A stretch of 64,000 nucleotides of DNA from positions 1-64,000 of the forward strand of contig JBHPGW010000002.1 of NCBI GenBank assembly GCA_042569785.1, written 5' to 3'. The position numbers and the translations under genes were made by a program. Shown in pieces: positions 8,697 through 17,660 of this stretch. Positions within the stretch are counted from its first letter, which is position 1; each line of letters starts with the position of its first letter. The notes below the pieces were generated by a model. That model searched no databases, was not told the origin of the DNA, and worked only from the letters and a program-made list of their open reading frames with translations. Source of the DNA: JBHPGW01 sp042569785 (GTDB lineage Bacteria > Planctomycetota > Phycisphaerae > Sedimentisphaerales > Anaerobacaceae).

Positions 8697-8865
8697 ATTT
8701 GTCTATATGACCGATGAATTTGGGCGGAGCGTCCTAACTAAACGAATATACGGAGGAGGATTGATCCGCCCGAATCCAGAATGTTCACAGAATCGACTTT
8801 GTCGGTTTTGATAAAAACTTTTTTTTGCAGCGGAGTCGTGCCGGAGGAGGGACGACTCCGTTTTG
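8697..8865 (+). ncRNA. candidate sigma-54-driven small structured RNA
   Basis: Downstream of the -24/-12 promoter are an 11-bp stem (8718-8728 with 8765-8775), a short hairpin CGAC/GTCG (8794-8804), a GTTTT/AAAAC hairpin followed by eight T (8805-8826), and a strong 9-bp hairpin (8831-8860) followed by TTTT. GGAGGAG occurs in both large loops (8752-8758 and 8843-8849). A 34-codon frame (ATG 8707, stop 8809-8811) exists but has no ribosome site and begins only about 10 bases after the expected start. A non-coding RNA is more likely than a peptide, but neither is proven. Confidence 0.5.
8831..8864 (+). terminator. intrinsic terminator before thiE
   Basis: CGGAGTCGT / ACGACTCCG perfect 9-bp stem with a 12-base loop, then TTTTGCTTT. 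It separates the sigma-54 transcript from thiE. Confidence 0.75.
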
Positions 8866-8952
8866 CTTTAATTCCCAAACGCACACTTCATATTTAACTC
8901 TTTGTTTTTTCTCTATTGCATGCCCGCGTTATAGTTTATAATCAACGGCCTT

Positions 8953-9993
8953 ATGGAACGCAGCATTTACAGGATTATCGATGCGAATTTTAATCGTGCC
9001 CGCGAGGCGGTTCGAGTGATGGAGGAATTTTGCCGATTTGTTTTGAACTCAAAGCCTTTGAGTGAGCAGGCAAAGCAGTTTCGTCACGAGCTTAGCGGAG
9101 CGATCAGCGCACTTGATTGTAGCAGGCTTATTGCCTGTCGTGATACCGTCAGTGACGTTGGTGTTGGCCAAAAGGTGCCGAATCAACTTCAGCGAAAAGA
9201 GATCGGTGATTGTTTTACCGCTGCGTGCAAAAGGCTCGTTGAGGCGTTGAGGGTTCTGGCAGAGATGACGCAGACTATCGACCCGGCTATAGCTGACAGA
9301 ATCGAAAATCTGCGATACAGGGCTTATACCCTTGAAAAGGATATAGTTCTTTTAAGTGAGCCGGCGGGTAAATTCAAACGTGTAAGGCTTTATGTGCTCA
9401 TTACTGAAAATGATCCTGCCAGAATTATCAGTTTAACTAAAAGCTGTGCCGAAAGCGGCGCTGACTGCATTCAACTTCGCGCCAAAGGGATCGATGACGA
9501 TAAACTTTTTGCCGTTGCCGAAGATTTCGTCAGTCTTTGCGGACAGGCTGGTGTGGTCAGCATAATAAACGACCGTATCGATATAGCCGTTGCCGCAGCT
9601 GCTGACGGGGTGCATTTGGGCCAGGGCGATCTACCTATCGAGCAGGTGCGCAAATTAGCGATGGCTCCAATGATAATTGGCAAGAGCACACACAGTGTTG
9701 AACAACTGCGATCTGCATGTGATGAGCGTGTGACGTATGCGGCTCTTGGTCCTGTTTTTGCTACTGAAACCAAACCAGACGCCAAAACGGTCGGCACCGA
9801 ATACATCACCGCTGCCAAAGATATATTGGCCGATACCGGCATTGGACATCTTGCTATCGGCGGCATAACATTAGAGAACCTCGATTTGGTGCTAAAAGCG
9901 GGTGCTGAAACGGTTGCTGTTTGTTCGGCGATAACCGGTGCGGCCGAACCCGCGGCAATGTGCAGGGCGTTTAAAGAAAAAATACTTGAATAA
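8953..9993 (+). CDS. thiE: thiamine-phosphate synthase with N-terminal extension
   Basis: 346 residues. The C-terminal half (about 145-346) is ThiE, joining HMP-PP and THZ-P to thiamine phosphate: QLRAKG, INDRIDIAVAAAADGVHLGQ, GKSTHS, GPVFATETKP and AIGGITLENL all match. The N-terminal ~135 residues (RIIDANFNRAREAVRVMEEFCRF) are the helical extension seen in some cyanobacterial and planctomycete ThiE proteins, so the length is normal for that group. No TPP-riboswitch sequence was recognised upstream. Confidence 0.92.
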   Translation: MERSIYRIIDANFNRAREAVRVMEEFCRFVLNSKPLSEQAKQFRHELSGAISALDCSRLIACRDTVSDVGVGQKVPNQLQRKEIGDCFTAACKRLVEALRVLAEMTQTIDPAIADRIENLRYRAYTLEKDIVLLSEPAGKFKRVRLYVLITENDPARIISLTKSCAESGADCIQLRAKGIDDDKLFAVAEDFVSLCGQAGVVSIINDRIDIAVAAAADGVHLGQGDLPIEQVRKLAMAPMIIGKSTHSVEQLRSACDERVTYAALGPVFATETKPDAKTVGTEYITAAKDILADTGIGHLAIGGITLENLDLVLKAGAETVAVCSAITGAAEPAAMCRAFKEKILE

Positions 9994-10125
9994 TTGCGGC
10001 TGTGAGGGTACTATTTCGGAACTTCTAAATATTAGACGGCAAGAGAGGAAAGGATTATTCTTAATTGCAATACGTATCAGTTTCTTAAATCTATTTTACT
10101 AATCTAAATTTATGAGGGATAGCAT

Positions 10126-12240
10126 ATGGATGCTCAGATTTCACTGCATTGGCTGGATTTTACAGTAATTGGAGTTTATATTGTCTTGCTGCTGGCGATC
10201 GGTTTCTGGGTCAGTTTCAAAAAAGGTCACTCAGACGACCTGTTTCTGGCAGGACGGACGCTTGGTTGGCCTAATATCGGCTTGTCGATCTTCGGCACCA
10301 ACGTCAATCCGTCGATGCTGCTTACCTCGTGCGGAATAGCTTATACGACCGGTATGGTGGCAAGTAACTTTGAATGGTTAGCCTGGATATTTTTGTTCAT
10401 GTTAGCCATGCTTTTTATCCCTCATTATCTCAATACCAAAATCTGTACGATGCCGGAATTTATGAGCAAGCGGTTTAGCCCAGGCTGTCGAACATTTTTG
10501 TCGTGGTATGTGGTATTTTCAACTTTAGTTATGTGGATCGGTGAGACGCTCTTTATTGGCGGTTTGCTATTGGGCCAGATCACAGGATGGCCATTTTGGA
10601 TGTGTGTTCTGGTGCTGACAGTTATAGCGACCAGCTTCACGGTGGCAGGCGGCCTGGCGGCTGTGGTTATTACCGACTCGTTCCAGTCCATATTGATGAT
10701 AGGAGCTTCAGCGGCGCTTACCATAATCGGGCTTTATCACGTCGGAAGCCTTGATAAGCTTATTGATTCGGTACCTGCTGATTATTGGCTGCTGTTCCGC
10801 CCTGCCGGCGATCCGGAGTATCCCTGGCATGCGATATTGCTTGGATATCCGGTGATGGGTATCTGGTTCTGGTGTACCGACCAGACGATCGTTCAGCGAG
10901 TTCTCGGTTCAAGAGATATCAGGCAGGGCCAACTCGGTTCGATATTCGCCGGCTTTTTGAAAGTGCTTGCGCCTTTGATCTTCTTCCTGCCGGGAATCCT
11001 GTGTAAGGTACTGCATCCTAATCTTGTTGATCCGGAAACCGCTTATGTAACTATGGTTCAAAAATATATGCCTATCGGCATGGTTGGTCTTATCATCGCG
11101 GTGCTTATCGCGGCCTTGATCAGTACCCTTGACTCAGGGCTTAATTCGTTAAGTACTGTCTTTACGCTTGATATTTACCTCAAGAAACGTCCTGATGCAA
11201 CTGCTAAGGAGCGTATCTGGTTAGGACGTGTAATTACTGTCGCAGCTGCGGCGATCGGAATCGGTTTCGCTTTTGCCCTGTCAATGATCAAGGGGATGGA
11301 TCTTTTCAGTATGCTCCAGGCATTGCTGGCATTTTTGGCGCCGCCACTAGCTGTAGTATTTCTGCTCGGTGTTATATGGAAACGCGCTACATCCAAAGCT
11401 GCTTTAACGACCTTGATTCTGGGCAGTATCTTAAGCGTGGCTGTCGGCGTTGGCTATCTTGCTAACTGGCCAGAACAAATCGGCTCAGGCCGTAAACAGC
11501 ATCAGTTAAGTATTGCTGAAGTTGAAGGTATCAGCGTTGATGACAATTCTATTCTCTACAATGGCAATATGATCGGTGATGTCAATGCCTTGCAAAATGG
11601 AATAGATGGAAGCGATCTGAAAATAGATCTTAATGACGGTCAAATTAATAAAGGCGCAATTGAATCTCTTATGCACGCTATCCGGCTCGAAAGAACCGGG
11701 GAGATAACCAAAAAGACAAATTATGAAATAAGCCTTAAAATAAATGACGGCAATGAAATTGAAATGAGCAGCAGTGTTGAAGTTATTAGAGTTCATGGAA
11801 CCGCTGAGATTATTGGTGAGAATGTCGAAGTTAATACAGATGAAGCTTCTACCGCCGTTTCACAGGATCCTACAATTGTCAATTTTGACGAAGGGGCGAT
11901 TGAGTATACTCAGGGTGCAGGCAAAGTTGCTTTGGATGCTGGAGCCAACGCATCAATAATTAATCCACCATCTGGATTCTATGCAGGTTCTCACATAATG
12001 GTTCAGCACAATTTCAAGCCCATCTGGCCTCACTTTTTGCTGATGTCGTTCTATATCTTCGCGGCTTTATCGGCATTGATGGTTGTTGTATCACTGTTTG
12101 ATATGGTTCCGGATGCTGCCAAGGCACTGCCGAGTCTTAAAGACGCTTACAGTAAGAGCGGGGGAACGCCTAAACTGGTATGGACCCTTTGGGGCATATT
12201 AGCGGTAGTGATGGTGGTTATTTATCTTATCTTCAATTGA
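10126..12240 (+). CDS. sodium:solute symporter (SSS family) with hydrophilic C-terminal insert
   Basis: 704 residues, 12-14 membrane segments. The core (residues 5-450) is the SSS fold: SDDLFLAGRTLGWPNIGLSIFGTNVNPSML near the N-terminus and a sodium-site-like helix at ALISTLDSGLNSLSTV. Likely imports a sugar, as in SGLT-like relatives, but the substrate is not readable. Residues about 455-625 form a hydrophilic, Asn/Asp-rich segment between two membrane helices, absent from ordinary family members. The last helix ends at the C-terminus. Start ATG follows GAGGGATAGCAT. Confidence 0.88.
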   Translation: MDAQISLHWLDFTVIGVYIVLLLAIGFWVSFKKGHSDDLFLAGRTLGWPNIGLSIFGTNVNPSMLLTSCGIAYTTGMVASNFEWLAWIFLFMLAMLFIPHYLNTKICTMPEFMSKRFSPGCRTFLSWYVVFSTLVMWIGETLFIGGLLLGQITGWPFWMCVLVLTVIATSFTVAGGLAAVVITDSFQSILMIGASAALTIIGLYHVGSLDKLIDSVPADYWLLFRPAGDPEYPWHAILLGYPVMGIWFWCTDQTIVQRVLGSRDIRQGQLGSIFAGFLKVLAPLIFFLPGILCKVLHPNLVDPETAYVTMVQKYMPIGMVGLIIAVLIAALISTLDSGLNSLSTVFTLDIYLKKRPDATAKERIWLGRVITVAAAAIGIGFAFALSMIKGMDLFSMLQALLAFLAPPLAVVFLLGVIWKRATSKAALTTLILGSILSVAVGVGYLANWPEQIGSGRKQHQLSIAEVEGISVDDNSILYNGNMIGDVNALQNGIDGSDLKIDLNDGQINKGAIESLMHAIRLERTGEITKKTNYEISLKINDGNEIEMSSSVEVIRVHGTAEIIGENVEVNTDEASTAVSQDPTIVNFDEGAIEYTQGAGKVALDAGANASIINPPSGFYAGSHIMVQHNFKPIWPHFLLMSFYIFAALSALMVVVSLFDMVPDAAKALPSLKDAYSKSGGTPKLVWTLWGILAVVMVVIYLIFN

Positions 12241-12252
12241 TAACAATTTTAA

Positions 12253-13927
12253 CCCGTATTTCCCAAATAAAAACGTGCAAAAAAGTGAGATTTTGATAGT
12301 ATAGAGCTTATGGATGCTGTTCAAGCCAGTTTTGTTGTTCTGATTTGGAGAACCTGATGGGTGAAAGCAAAAAGGACGCTCTGAGAGTCAATTTTGATCG
12401 AAAACTGAAGGTCGAATTTCATGGAACCAAAGTAACCAGTGATGCAGGTTTGTTAGCGTATAGAGAGTTAGATGAAGTACTCGGATTGACGACAATGATA
12501 GAATCAGAGCTTACTGACAGTCGAACAGGCAAGAATACCCAGCATAGGCTTTTGGCACTGCTGCGTCAGTCTGTTTACAGTCGGCTGGCTGGTTATGATG
12601 ACACTAATGATGCAGAGCGTATGTCCGTTGATCCTGCTATGCGTCAAGTTGTTGGTGGAAGGGCCAAAGAACGAACTGCAGCTTCGACAAGTCTGATGGG
12701 TAGATTTGAAACAGAGATACTGACCCAGCCAAAGAATATGGAGTTATTGACAAACCTGTCAGGTCAATGGGTTGATAGAGTACACCAGCGAAAATCACTC
12801 AAGCAGATTATCCTTGATATGGATAGTTCTGTCAGTCCAACCTATGGCAATCAGGAGGGCACTGCTTACAACGGATATTTTCAATGCACCTGTTATCACC
12901 CGCTGTTTTGTTTCAATCAGTTCGGTGATATGGAGCAAGCGTTTCTTCGCAATGGAAATGTTCATAGTGCCGATGACTGGCAGAGTGTTTTGGAACCCAT
13001 TATTGCCCGTTACCGATCCTCTGACATCCTGCGGTTCTTCCGTGGGGATGCTGGCTTTGCAGATCCTGAGATTTATCGTTTTCTTGAATCTGAAGATTAC
13101 TCCTATGCGATACGGCTGAAGGGCAATAACATACTCCAATGCCATATTGCACATCTATTGACTCGACCTGTAGGCCGTCCACCGAATAAGCCGATTGTTG
13201 TGTATCATAGTTTTCGTTACAGGGCTGCCAGTTGGAGTATAGATCGCAGAGTGGTTGCTAAGATTGAATGGCACTCAGGAGAGTTGTTTCCAAGAATAGG
13301 TTTCATTGTTACAAATCTTCGTTGGAAACACAGCAACGTAGTGAAGTTCTACAACAAGCGTGGAACAGCAGAGCAATGGATCAAGGAAGGCAAGTATGCA
13401 TTGAACTGGACACGGCTTTCCTGCCATGATTTTGTGGATAATCAGGTTCGGCTTCAACTGTTTGCCCTGGCTTATAACCTCGGCAATTTTCTTAGACGTT
13501 TGGCTTTACCAAAGAGAGTAAAGGAATGGTCACTGCGAACACTCAGAGTTAAATTGATAAAGATCGGAGCTAAAGTTGTCAAGCATGCTCGATATGTAAC
13601 TTTTCAGATGGCAGAGGTGTTGGTTTCAAAAAGGTTGTTTGAGGAAATCCTTGAACGTATCCATCAATTGAAGCCGGTGCCCATTGGGTATGGCTAATGA
13701 TAAGAATTGCTGAAAAACTTGGATTTCAGACGGAGACACCGGGTGAGATACGTCAAAGAAACGATAATCAGTTGCTAAATTCGTATTTTTGCTATTATTG
13801 TGACTGAAATAGTTTCTAAATGAAGATGGAAACCTTGAGTTTTTGAGAGCAATTTGATGTTCTATTAGAAAAGAGGTTCAGCGGCGTAGCTGAGCTAAGA
13901 TATATAATGGTATATGGGAAATCCCAG
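12253..13927 (+). mobile_element. IS1380-family insertion sequence
   Basis: About 1.67 kb enclosing one transposase. Imperfect 17-bp terminal repeats: 12253-12269 (CCCGTATTTCCCAAATA) and, inverted, 13911-13927 (13 of 17 identical, core ATTTCCCA). Size agrees with the family. Flanks TTAA and ATTA do not give a convincing 4-bp target duplication, so the exact ends are uncertain. Confidence 0.65.
12357..13697 (+). CDS. IS1380-family transposase
   Basis: About 446 residues from ATG 12357 (MGESKKDALRVNF); an in-frame ATG at 12345 is also possible. DDE transposase with the IS1380 marks: LDMDSSVSPTYGNQEG (first Asp), FRGDAGFADPEIY (second Asp), and EQWIKEGKYALNWTRLSC (Glu). The gene is intact, so the element may be active. 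The ~210 bases between its stop and the right repeat hold nothing recognisable. Confidence 0.93.
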   Translation: MGESKKDALRVNFDRKLKVEFHGTKVTSDAGLLAYRELDEVLGLTTMIESELTDSRTGKNTQHRLLALLRQSVYSRLAGYDDTNDAERMSVDPAMRQVVGGRAKERTAASTSLMGRFETEILTQPKNMELLTNLSGQWVDRVHQRKSLKQIILDMDSSVSPTYGNQEGTAYNGYFQCTCYHPLFCFNQFGDMEQAFLRNGNVHSADDWQSVLEPIIARYRSSDILRFFRGDAGFADPEIYRFLESEDYSYAIRLKGNNILQCHIAHLLTRPVGRPPNKPIVVYHSFRYRAASWSIDRRVVAKIEWHSGELFPRIGFIVTNLRWKHSNVVKFYNKRGTAEQWIKEGKYALNWTRLSCHDFVDNQVRLQLFALAYNLGNFLRRLALPKRVKEWSLRTLRVKLIKIGAKVVKHARYVTFQMAEVLVSKRLFEEILERIHQLKPVPIGYG

Positions 13928-13973
13928 ATTAGGCAAATAGACAAAAAACTGACGAATAACAAGGAGATATTAT

Positions 13974-14774
13974 ATGCAAAATGAAACTATTGATTTAGGA
14001 AGACTGTTTGACCTCAAAGGACAAGTCGCCATCGTAACAGGTTCTGCTCGCGGTATTGGCCGGGCGATTGCCGAGGGTTTAGCACAAGCTGGGGTGTCTG
14101 TTGTTTTAGCCGATATCCTTGAGGATGAATTAAAACAAACCGCTAAAACCATTAAAGGACGTAATCTGACAGCTATCGCCATTCCTACAGATTTGTGCAA
14201 ACCGGAAGATTTGGCTAATTTGGTTGAGCAAACGATTAAACGGTTTGGCAGGATTGATATTCTTGTTAACTGTGCCGGCGTTAGTATTGGCGCTGCTTGT
14301 CAAGACTACCCCGAAGATGCATGGAACATTACTTTCGATGTAAATGTATTTGCGGCATTTCGACTGAGTAAGCTGGCAGCAAAATATATGATCGAACAAC
14401 AATCAGGCCGAATAATTAATCTTACCAGTATAGGAGCAGTCCTTGGCTTTCCTAACAATCCGGCATACCAAGCATCGAAAGGTGCTTTGCTGCAATTAAC
14501 GCGTGCAATGGCCTGTGATTGGGCAAAATATAATATTCGTGTTAATAATATTATACCGGGCTATTTCAAGGCCCCGATGACTGAGAAAAGCTGGTCGAAT
14601 CCAGAAACTAAAAAACAACGAGCAGCAATGTGCCTGTTAAACCGTTGGGGAAATCCTGGAGAATTGGTTGGTCCTGTTATTTTCCTGGCTTCCAGCGCTT
14701 CAAGTTATATAACCGGAAACGATTTATTCGTTGATGGCGGCTTTGTGAAAACAGGGATGGTTGCTGGTAGTTAA
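13974..14774 (+). CDS. short-chain dehydrogenase/reductase
   Basis: 266 residues, classical SDR. NAD(P) site TGSARGIGRA (about 21-30), NCAG, catalytic Ser in LTSIG, and Tyr/Lys in YQASKGA. Resembles gluconate 5-dehydrogenase or 3-oxoacyl-type SDRs. It follows the IS element and precedes a polysaccharide enzyme, suggesting sugar-acid metabolism, but the substrate is not established. Ribosome site AAGGAG lies upstream of the ATG. Confidence 0.85.
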   Translation: MQNETIDLGRLFDLKGQVAIVTGSARGIGRAIAEGLAQAGVSVVLADILEDELKQTAKTIKGRNLTAIAIPTDLCKPEDLANLVEQTIKRFGRIDILVNCAGVSIGAACQDYPEDAWNITFDVNVFAAFRLSKLAAKYMIEQQSGRIINLTSIGAVLGFPNNPAYQASKGALLQLTRAMACDWAKYNIRVNNIIPGYFKAPMTEKSWSNPETKKQRAAMCLLNRWGNPGELVGPVIFLASSASSYITGNDLFVDGGFVKTGMVAGS

Positions 14775-14968
14775 TAACCGAATGGAAACACCATGATAAT
14801 TATAACCAGTAGGTAAAGGTGGATTAGCAATTGGTCTGCCCCTGTTTTCTGTACCAGTTGTTATGAGAGTATATCACACTTTAGGTCAGTTTATTGAAAA
14901 AGCACTCGTCTCTGGCTGGGTAAAAATGGATAATCAGAATTTAATGAACTTTAATTAAGGAAACGATT

Positions 14969-17617
14969 ATGTCAAGATTAACCTTTGTTGTGACAATGCT
15001 GGTTTTGGTGGTTTCGTCTGGTTTGTATGGCGGGCAGTGGCCCAAAGAGATGCACGCGTATCGCGGCACGACGCCAATGCTCGACGGTGTTATTACACCG
15101 GGCGAATATGCCGATGCTACCAAATTTACGGGAATGAAAGACTGGTATCCGCAGTTTAACAAGACAACCGATGACAAAGACGTCTCTCTTGTCGGCTATG
15201 TCAAACACGATGGCAAGAACCTGTATTTCGCTTTCGATGTCACTGACGATGTACTCTACGGCATCGATACCGAACGCTGGCTTCCCGATGACAACCCCAA
15301 GGCGCATGAACTGACAAGAGAAGGTTATCCGTGGTTTGGCGACGGGATGGAAATTTTGATAAACGCCTCTTACCAATGGCTCGAAAGAGACGGGCAGAAT
15401 AATAGAAGTGACGGCAGCTGCTGGCAGATGGTTTGCAGTTTGACCAAATCGCGATTAGGCGGTATCGGTGTCGGCGGGCTGATGGAAGGTGAAGACAGGG
15501 AAATCAATAAGGCCTGGAACAATTATTCGCTTTGGATAAAGACCGGTGCAATGAAGGCCATCGCGACCCCGAAAAAAGACGGTAAAGGTTATGTGGTCGA
15601 ATGGATGATCCAGCCGAACCCGTGTTTGGAAGTTAAGCCAGGCGAGTTCTGGGATCCAAAAATGGGGACGGTTAAGATGGGCCTTAACTTCGGCAATCAG
15701 GACCTTGACGAAAGAGAAAAAGGCGAAGGGAATTTTGGCAATTTTAATCACGAAGACTGGTGGACAGGTGTGCGGGATAAGCGGACATGGATAAAACAGT
15801 GGGGGACTTTGTATTTGCATCCCGACGTGAAGCCGATCCGTTTTTATGTTGACCCTGTAAAAGGCAAAGACAGTGCCACCGGCCTTTGGGATGAGCCTAT
15901 AGCGGTTCGGCCTTTCAAGACGATCGACAGGGCTCAGCGTGCCGTGCAGAAGCTGGTCGAGTTGGGACTGAAAAAAGATGTCGAGATCATTTTAAAGGCA
16001 GGCAGATATGAAATTGATAAGCCGATCACTTTGGGCCCTAAAGATTCGGGAACCAAAGAGCACTCGATCACATGGACTGCGTTTCCAGGGGACAAATGGC
16101 CGGTCGATAAAGTCAGTATCAGCGGCGGAAAAGAAATTAAGGGCTGGAAAAAAGGAAAAAATAATGTCTGGACCACAACGATACCTGATGTCAAGGCTGG
16201 CAAATGGTGGTTCCGGCAGTTGTTCGTCGACGGTAAACGCGTTACAAGAGCACGTTTCCCAAATGCCGGCAGTTATCTTAAGTTGACAGAAATTTCCAAA
16301 GATGTCAAAAACTTTACTTTCGATCAACAGGTACCTGCGAAGAATCTTGGCGGCAGCGATGCTGAGTTGGTTGTTCTTATGCACTGGTCGAGTTGTCGAG
16401 GCATTATCACAGCTTCAAAGGGTAATACCGCACAGACTGCGACGTACATGGGTTGGCCGGGGCACGGGCCTACCACAGCTGCTGTCGGTGAAGCGGCCTT
16501 TATCGAACACTCTCTGGCACTGCTCGATGCACCTGGCGAATGGTACCTCGATTGCAAAACCGGCAAGCTTTCTTACATGGCAGCGGAAGGTGAAAATCCA
16601 AACGAGCAAAGCTTTATAGCTCCGAAGCTCGATCAGATTCTGGTTATTAAAGGCAGCGAAGAAAACCCTGTTCAGAACGTTCACTTCAAGGGCATAACCT
16701 TTGAGCATACTCAGTGGAAGATGCCAGAGTTTGGTTATCGTGGCATACAGGCAGGTTACAACGGCCCATCATGGATACCGCGGGTTCCGGTGTATTGTCA
16801 GCCGGCATCGATTATGTGGTTTTATGCTCAGGATTGCTCGATGGAGCTTTGCCGAGTTGCACGCAGCGGAACTTCCGGTATAGGAATAGGTGCAGGTTGC
16901 GACAACAATAAGATCACCGCCTGCGAGGTTGTCGACTATGGTGTCAATGGTATTCATCTGGGTATTCGTACCAAGCCGCTCGACGGTGAAGAGGATACCC
17001 AGGACGAGGATTGGCCTAACCTGGCGGATGCTCCTGTGGGAAATAAGGTGACAAACAACTATGTGCACGACGGAAGCAATATCTGTTTCGGCGGCGTAGG
17101 GATAATCGCTAACTTTGTTCCGGATTCTGTGATAGCCAATAACGTGGTGACCGATCTGCCCTATACCGGTATCTCGGTTGGCTGGAGATGGGGCCCTGCT
17201 GCTACCAGCCAGAAGAATGTGCTGGTTGAGCATAACCAGGTTTATAATATTATGCAAACACTCGCTGACGGCGGATCGCTATATTTCCTGGGCAATCAGC
17301 CAGGAACCGTTATCAGAGAGAACCTACTTCATAGCGTGCCGCGTTCAGGGATCGCCTTTGGCGGGTCGCCGAATAATGGTATCTTTTTTGACTGGGGCTG
17401 TAAGGGCTACCTGGTTGAAAATAATATGATATTCGATACGAGCGGTAAGCCGACCCGTTTCAATCATGCAGAACCTAATGACCTGACCTGGGGCGAAAAT
17501 TATTTTGATGTCGGCCCGACCGATATTAATTTCCCATGGTTTAGAGCGGCACTAACAGGGATAGAGCCTGCCTATCGCGATAAAGTGATGGGCCTATCCG
17601 TGACTCGTGACCAGTGA
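14969..17617 (+). CDS. secreted CBM9-like / right-handed beta-helix polysaccharide enzyme
   Basis: 882 residues. Signal peptide MSRLTFVVTMLVLVVSSGLYG, then a CBM9-like domain (about 25-285; LDGVITPGEYADATKF, GDGMEILINA). A beta-helix domain starts at FYVDPVKGKDSATG (about 290) and runs to about 860 with many short Asn-rich turns (NNKITACEVVDYGVNGI, VTNNYVHDG). The type is that of pectate-lyase-superfamily proteins acting on polyuronates or other polysaccharides, exported to the periplasm or medium. No specific PL or GH family could be fixed. The upstream SDR may act on its products. Confidence 0.8.
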   Translation: MSRLTFVVTMLVLVVSSGLYGGQWPKEMHAYRGTTPMLDGVITPGEYADATKFTGMKDWYPQFNKTTDDKDVSLVGYVKHDGKNLYFAFDVTDDVLYGIDTERWLPDDNPKAHELTREGYPWFGDGMEILINASYQWLERDGQNNRSDGSCWQMVCSLTKSRLGGIGVGGLMEGEDREINKAWNNYSLWIKTGAMKAIATPKKDGKGYVVEWMIQPNPCLEVKPGEFWDPKMGTVKMGLNFGNQDLDEREKGEGNFGNFNHEDWWTGVRDKRTWIKQWGTLYLHPDVKPIRFYVDPVKGKDSATGLWDEPIAVRPFKTIDRAQRAVQKLVELGLKKDVEIILKAGRYEIDKPITLGPKDSGTKEHSITWTAFPGDKWPVDKVSISGGKEIKGWKKGKNNVWTTTIPDVKAGKWWFRQLFVDGKRVTRARFPNAGSYLKLTEISKDVKNFTFDQQVPAKNLGGSDAELVVLMHWSSCRGIITASKGNTAQTATYMGWPGHGPTTAAVGEAAFIEHSLALLDAPGEWYLDCKTGKLSYMAAEGENPNEQSFIAPKLDQILVIKGSEENPVQNVHFKGITFEHTQWKMPEFGYRGIQAGYNGPSWIPRVPVYCQPASIMWFYAQDCSMELCRVARSGTSGIGIGAGCDNNKITACEVVDYGVNGIHLGIRTKPLDGEEDTQDEDWPNLADAPVGNKVTNNYVHDGSNICFGGVGIIANFVPDSVIANNVVTDLPYTGISVGWRWGPAATSQKNVLVEHNQVYNIMQTLADGGSLYFLGNQPGTVIRENLLHSVPRSGIAFGGSPNNGIFFDWGCKGYLVENNMIFDTSGKPTRFNHAEPNDLTWGENYFDVGPTDINFPWFRAALTGIEPAYRDKVMGLSVTRDQ

Positions 17618-17660
17618 CCAGTGTTTTGAGCGAAGAGACACGAGTAACGGGTCACTGCGT
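17601..17660. terminator. possible bidirectional hairpin between convergent genes
   Basis: ACTCGTG (17603-17609) pairs with CACGAGT (17639-17645), and AGTGACC pairs with GGTCACT (17650-17656). It lies between the 3' ends of the beta-helix gene and dnaA. T runs are lacking, so function is uncertain. Confidence 0.3.

Larger units (their letters stand above)
8404..8952. other. 549-bp intergenic region with sigma-54 promoter and structured transcript
   Basis: 8404-8670 shows nothing recognisable. 8671-8870 carries the sigma-54 promoter, structured transcript and two hairpins described separately. 8871-8952 is the thiE upstream region, with TATAAT at 8937-8942 only a few bases before the thiE ATG and no evident ribosome site. 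Confidence 0.6.

Noticed and set aside
8707..8811. 34-codon ORF MTDEFGRSVLTKR... as a peptide gene
   Set aside because: No ribosome site, begins about 10 bases after the predicted transcription start, and overlaps strong RNA stems; kept only as an alternative to the RNA.
8871..8952. TPP riboswitch upstream of thiE
   Set aside because: The conserved CTGAGA and ACCTGATC-type segments are absent.
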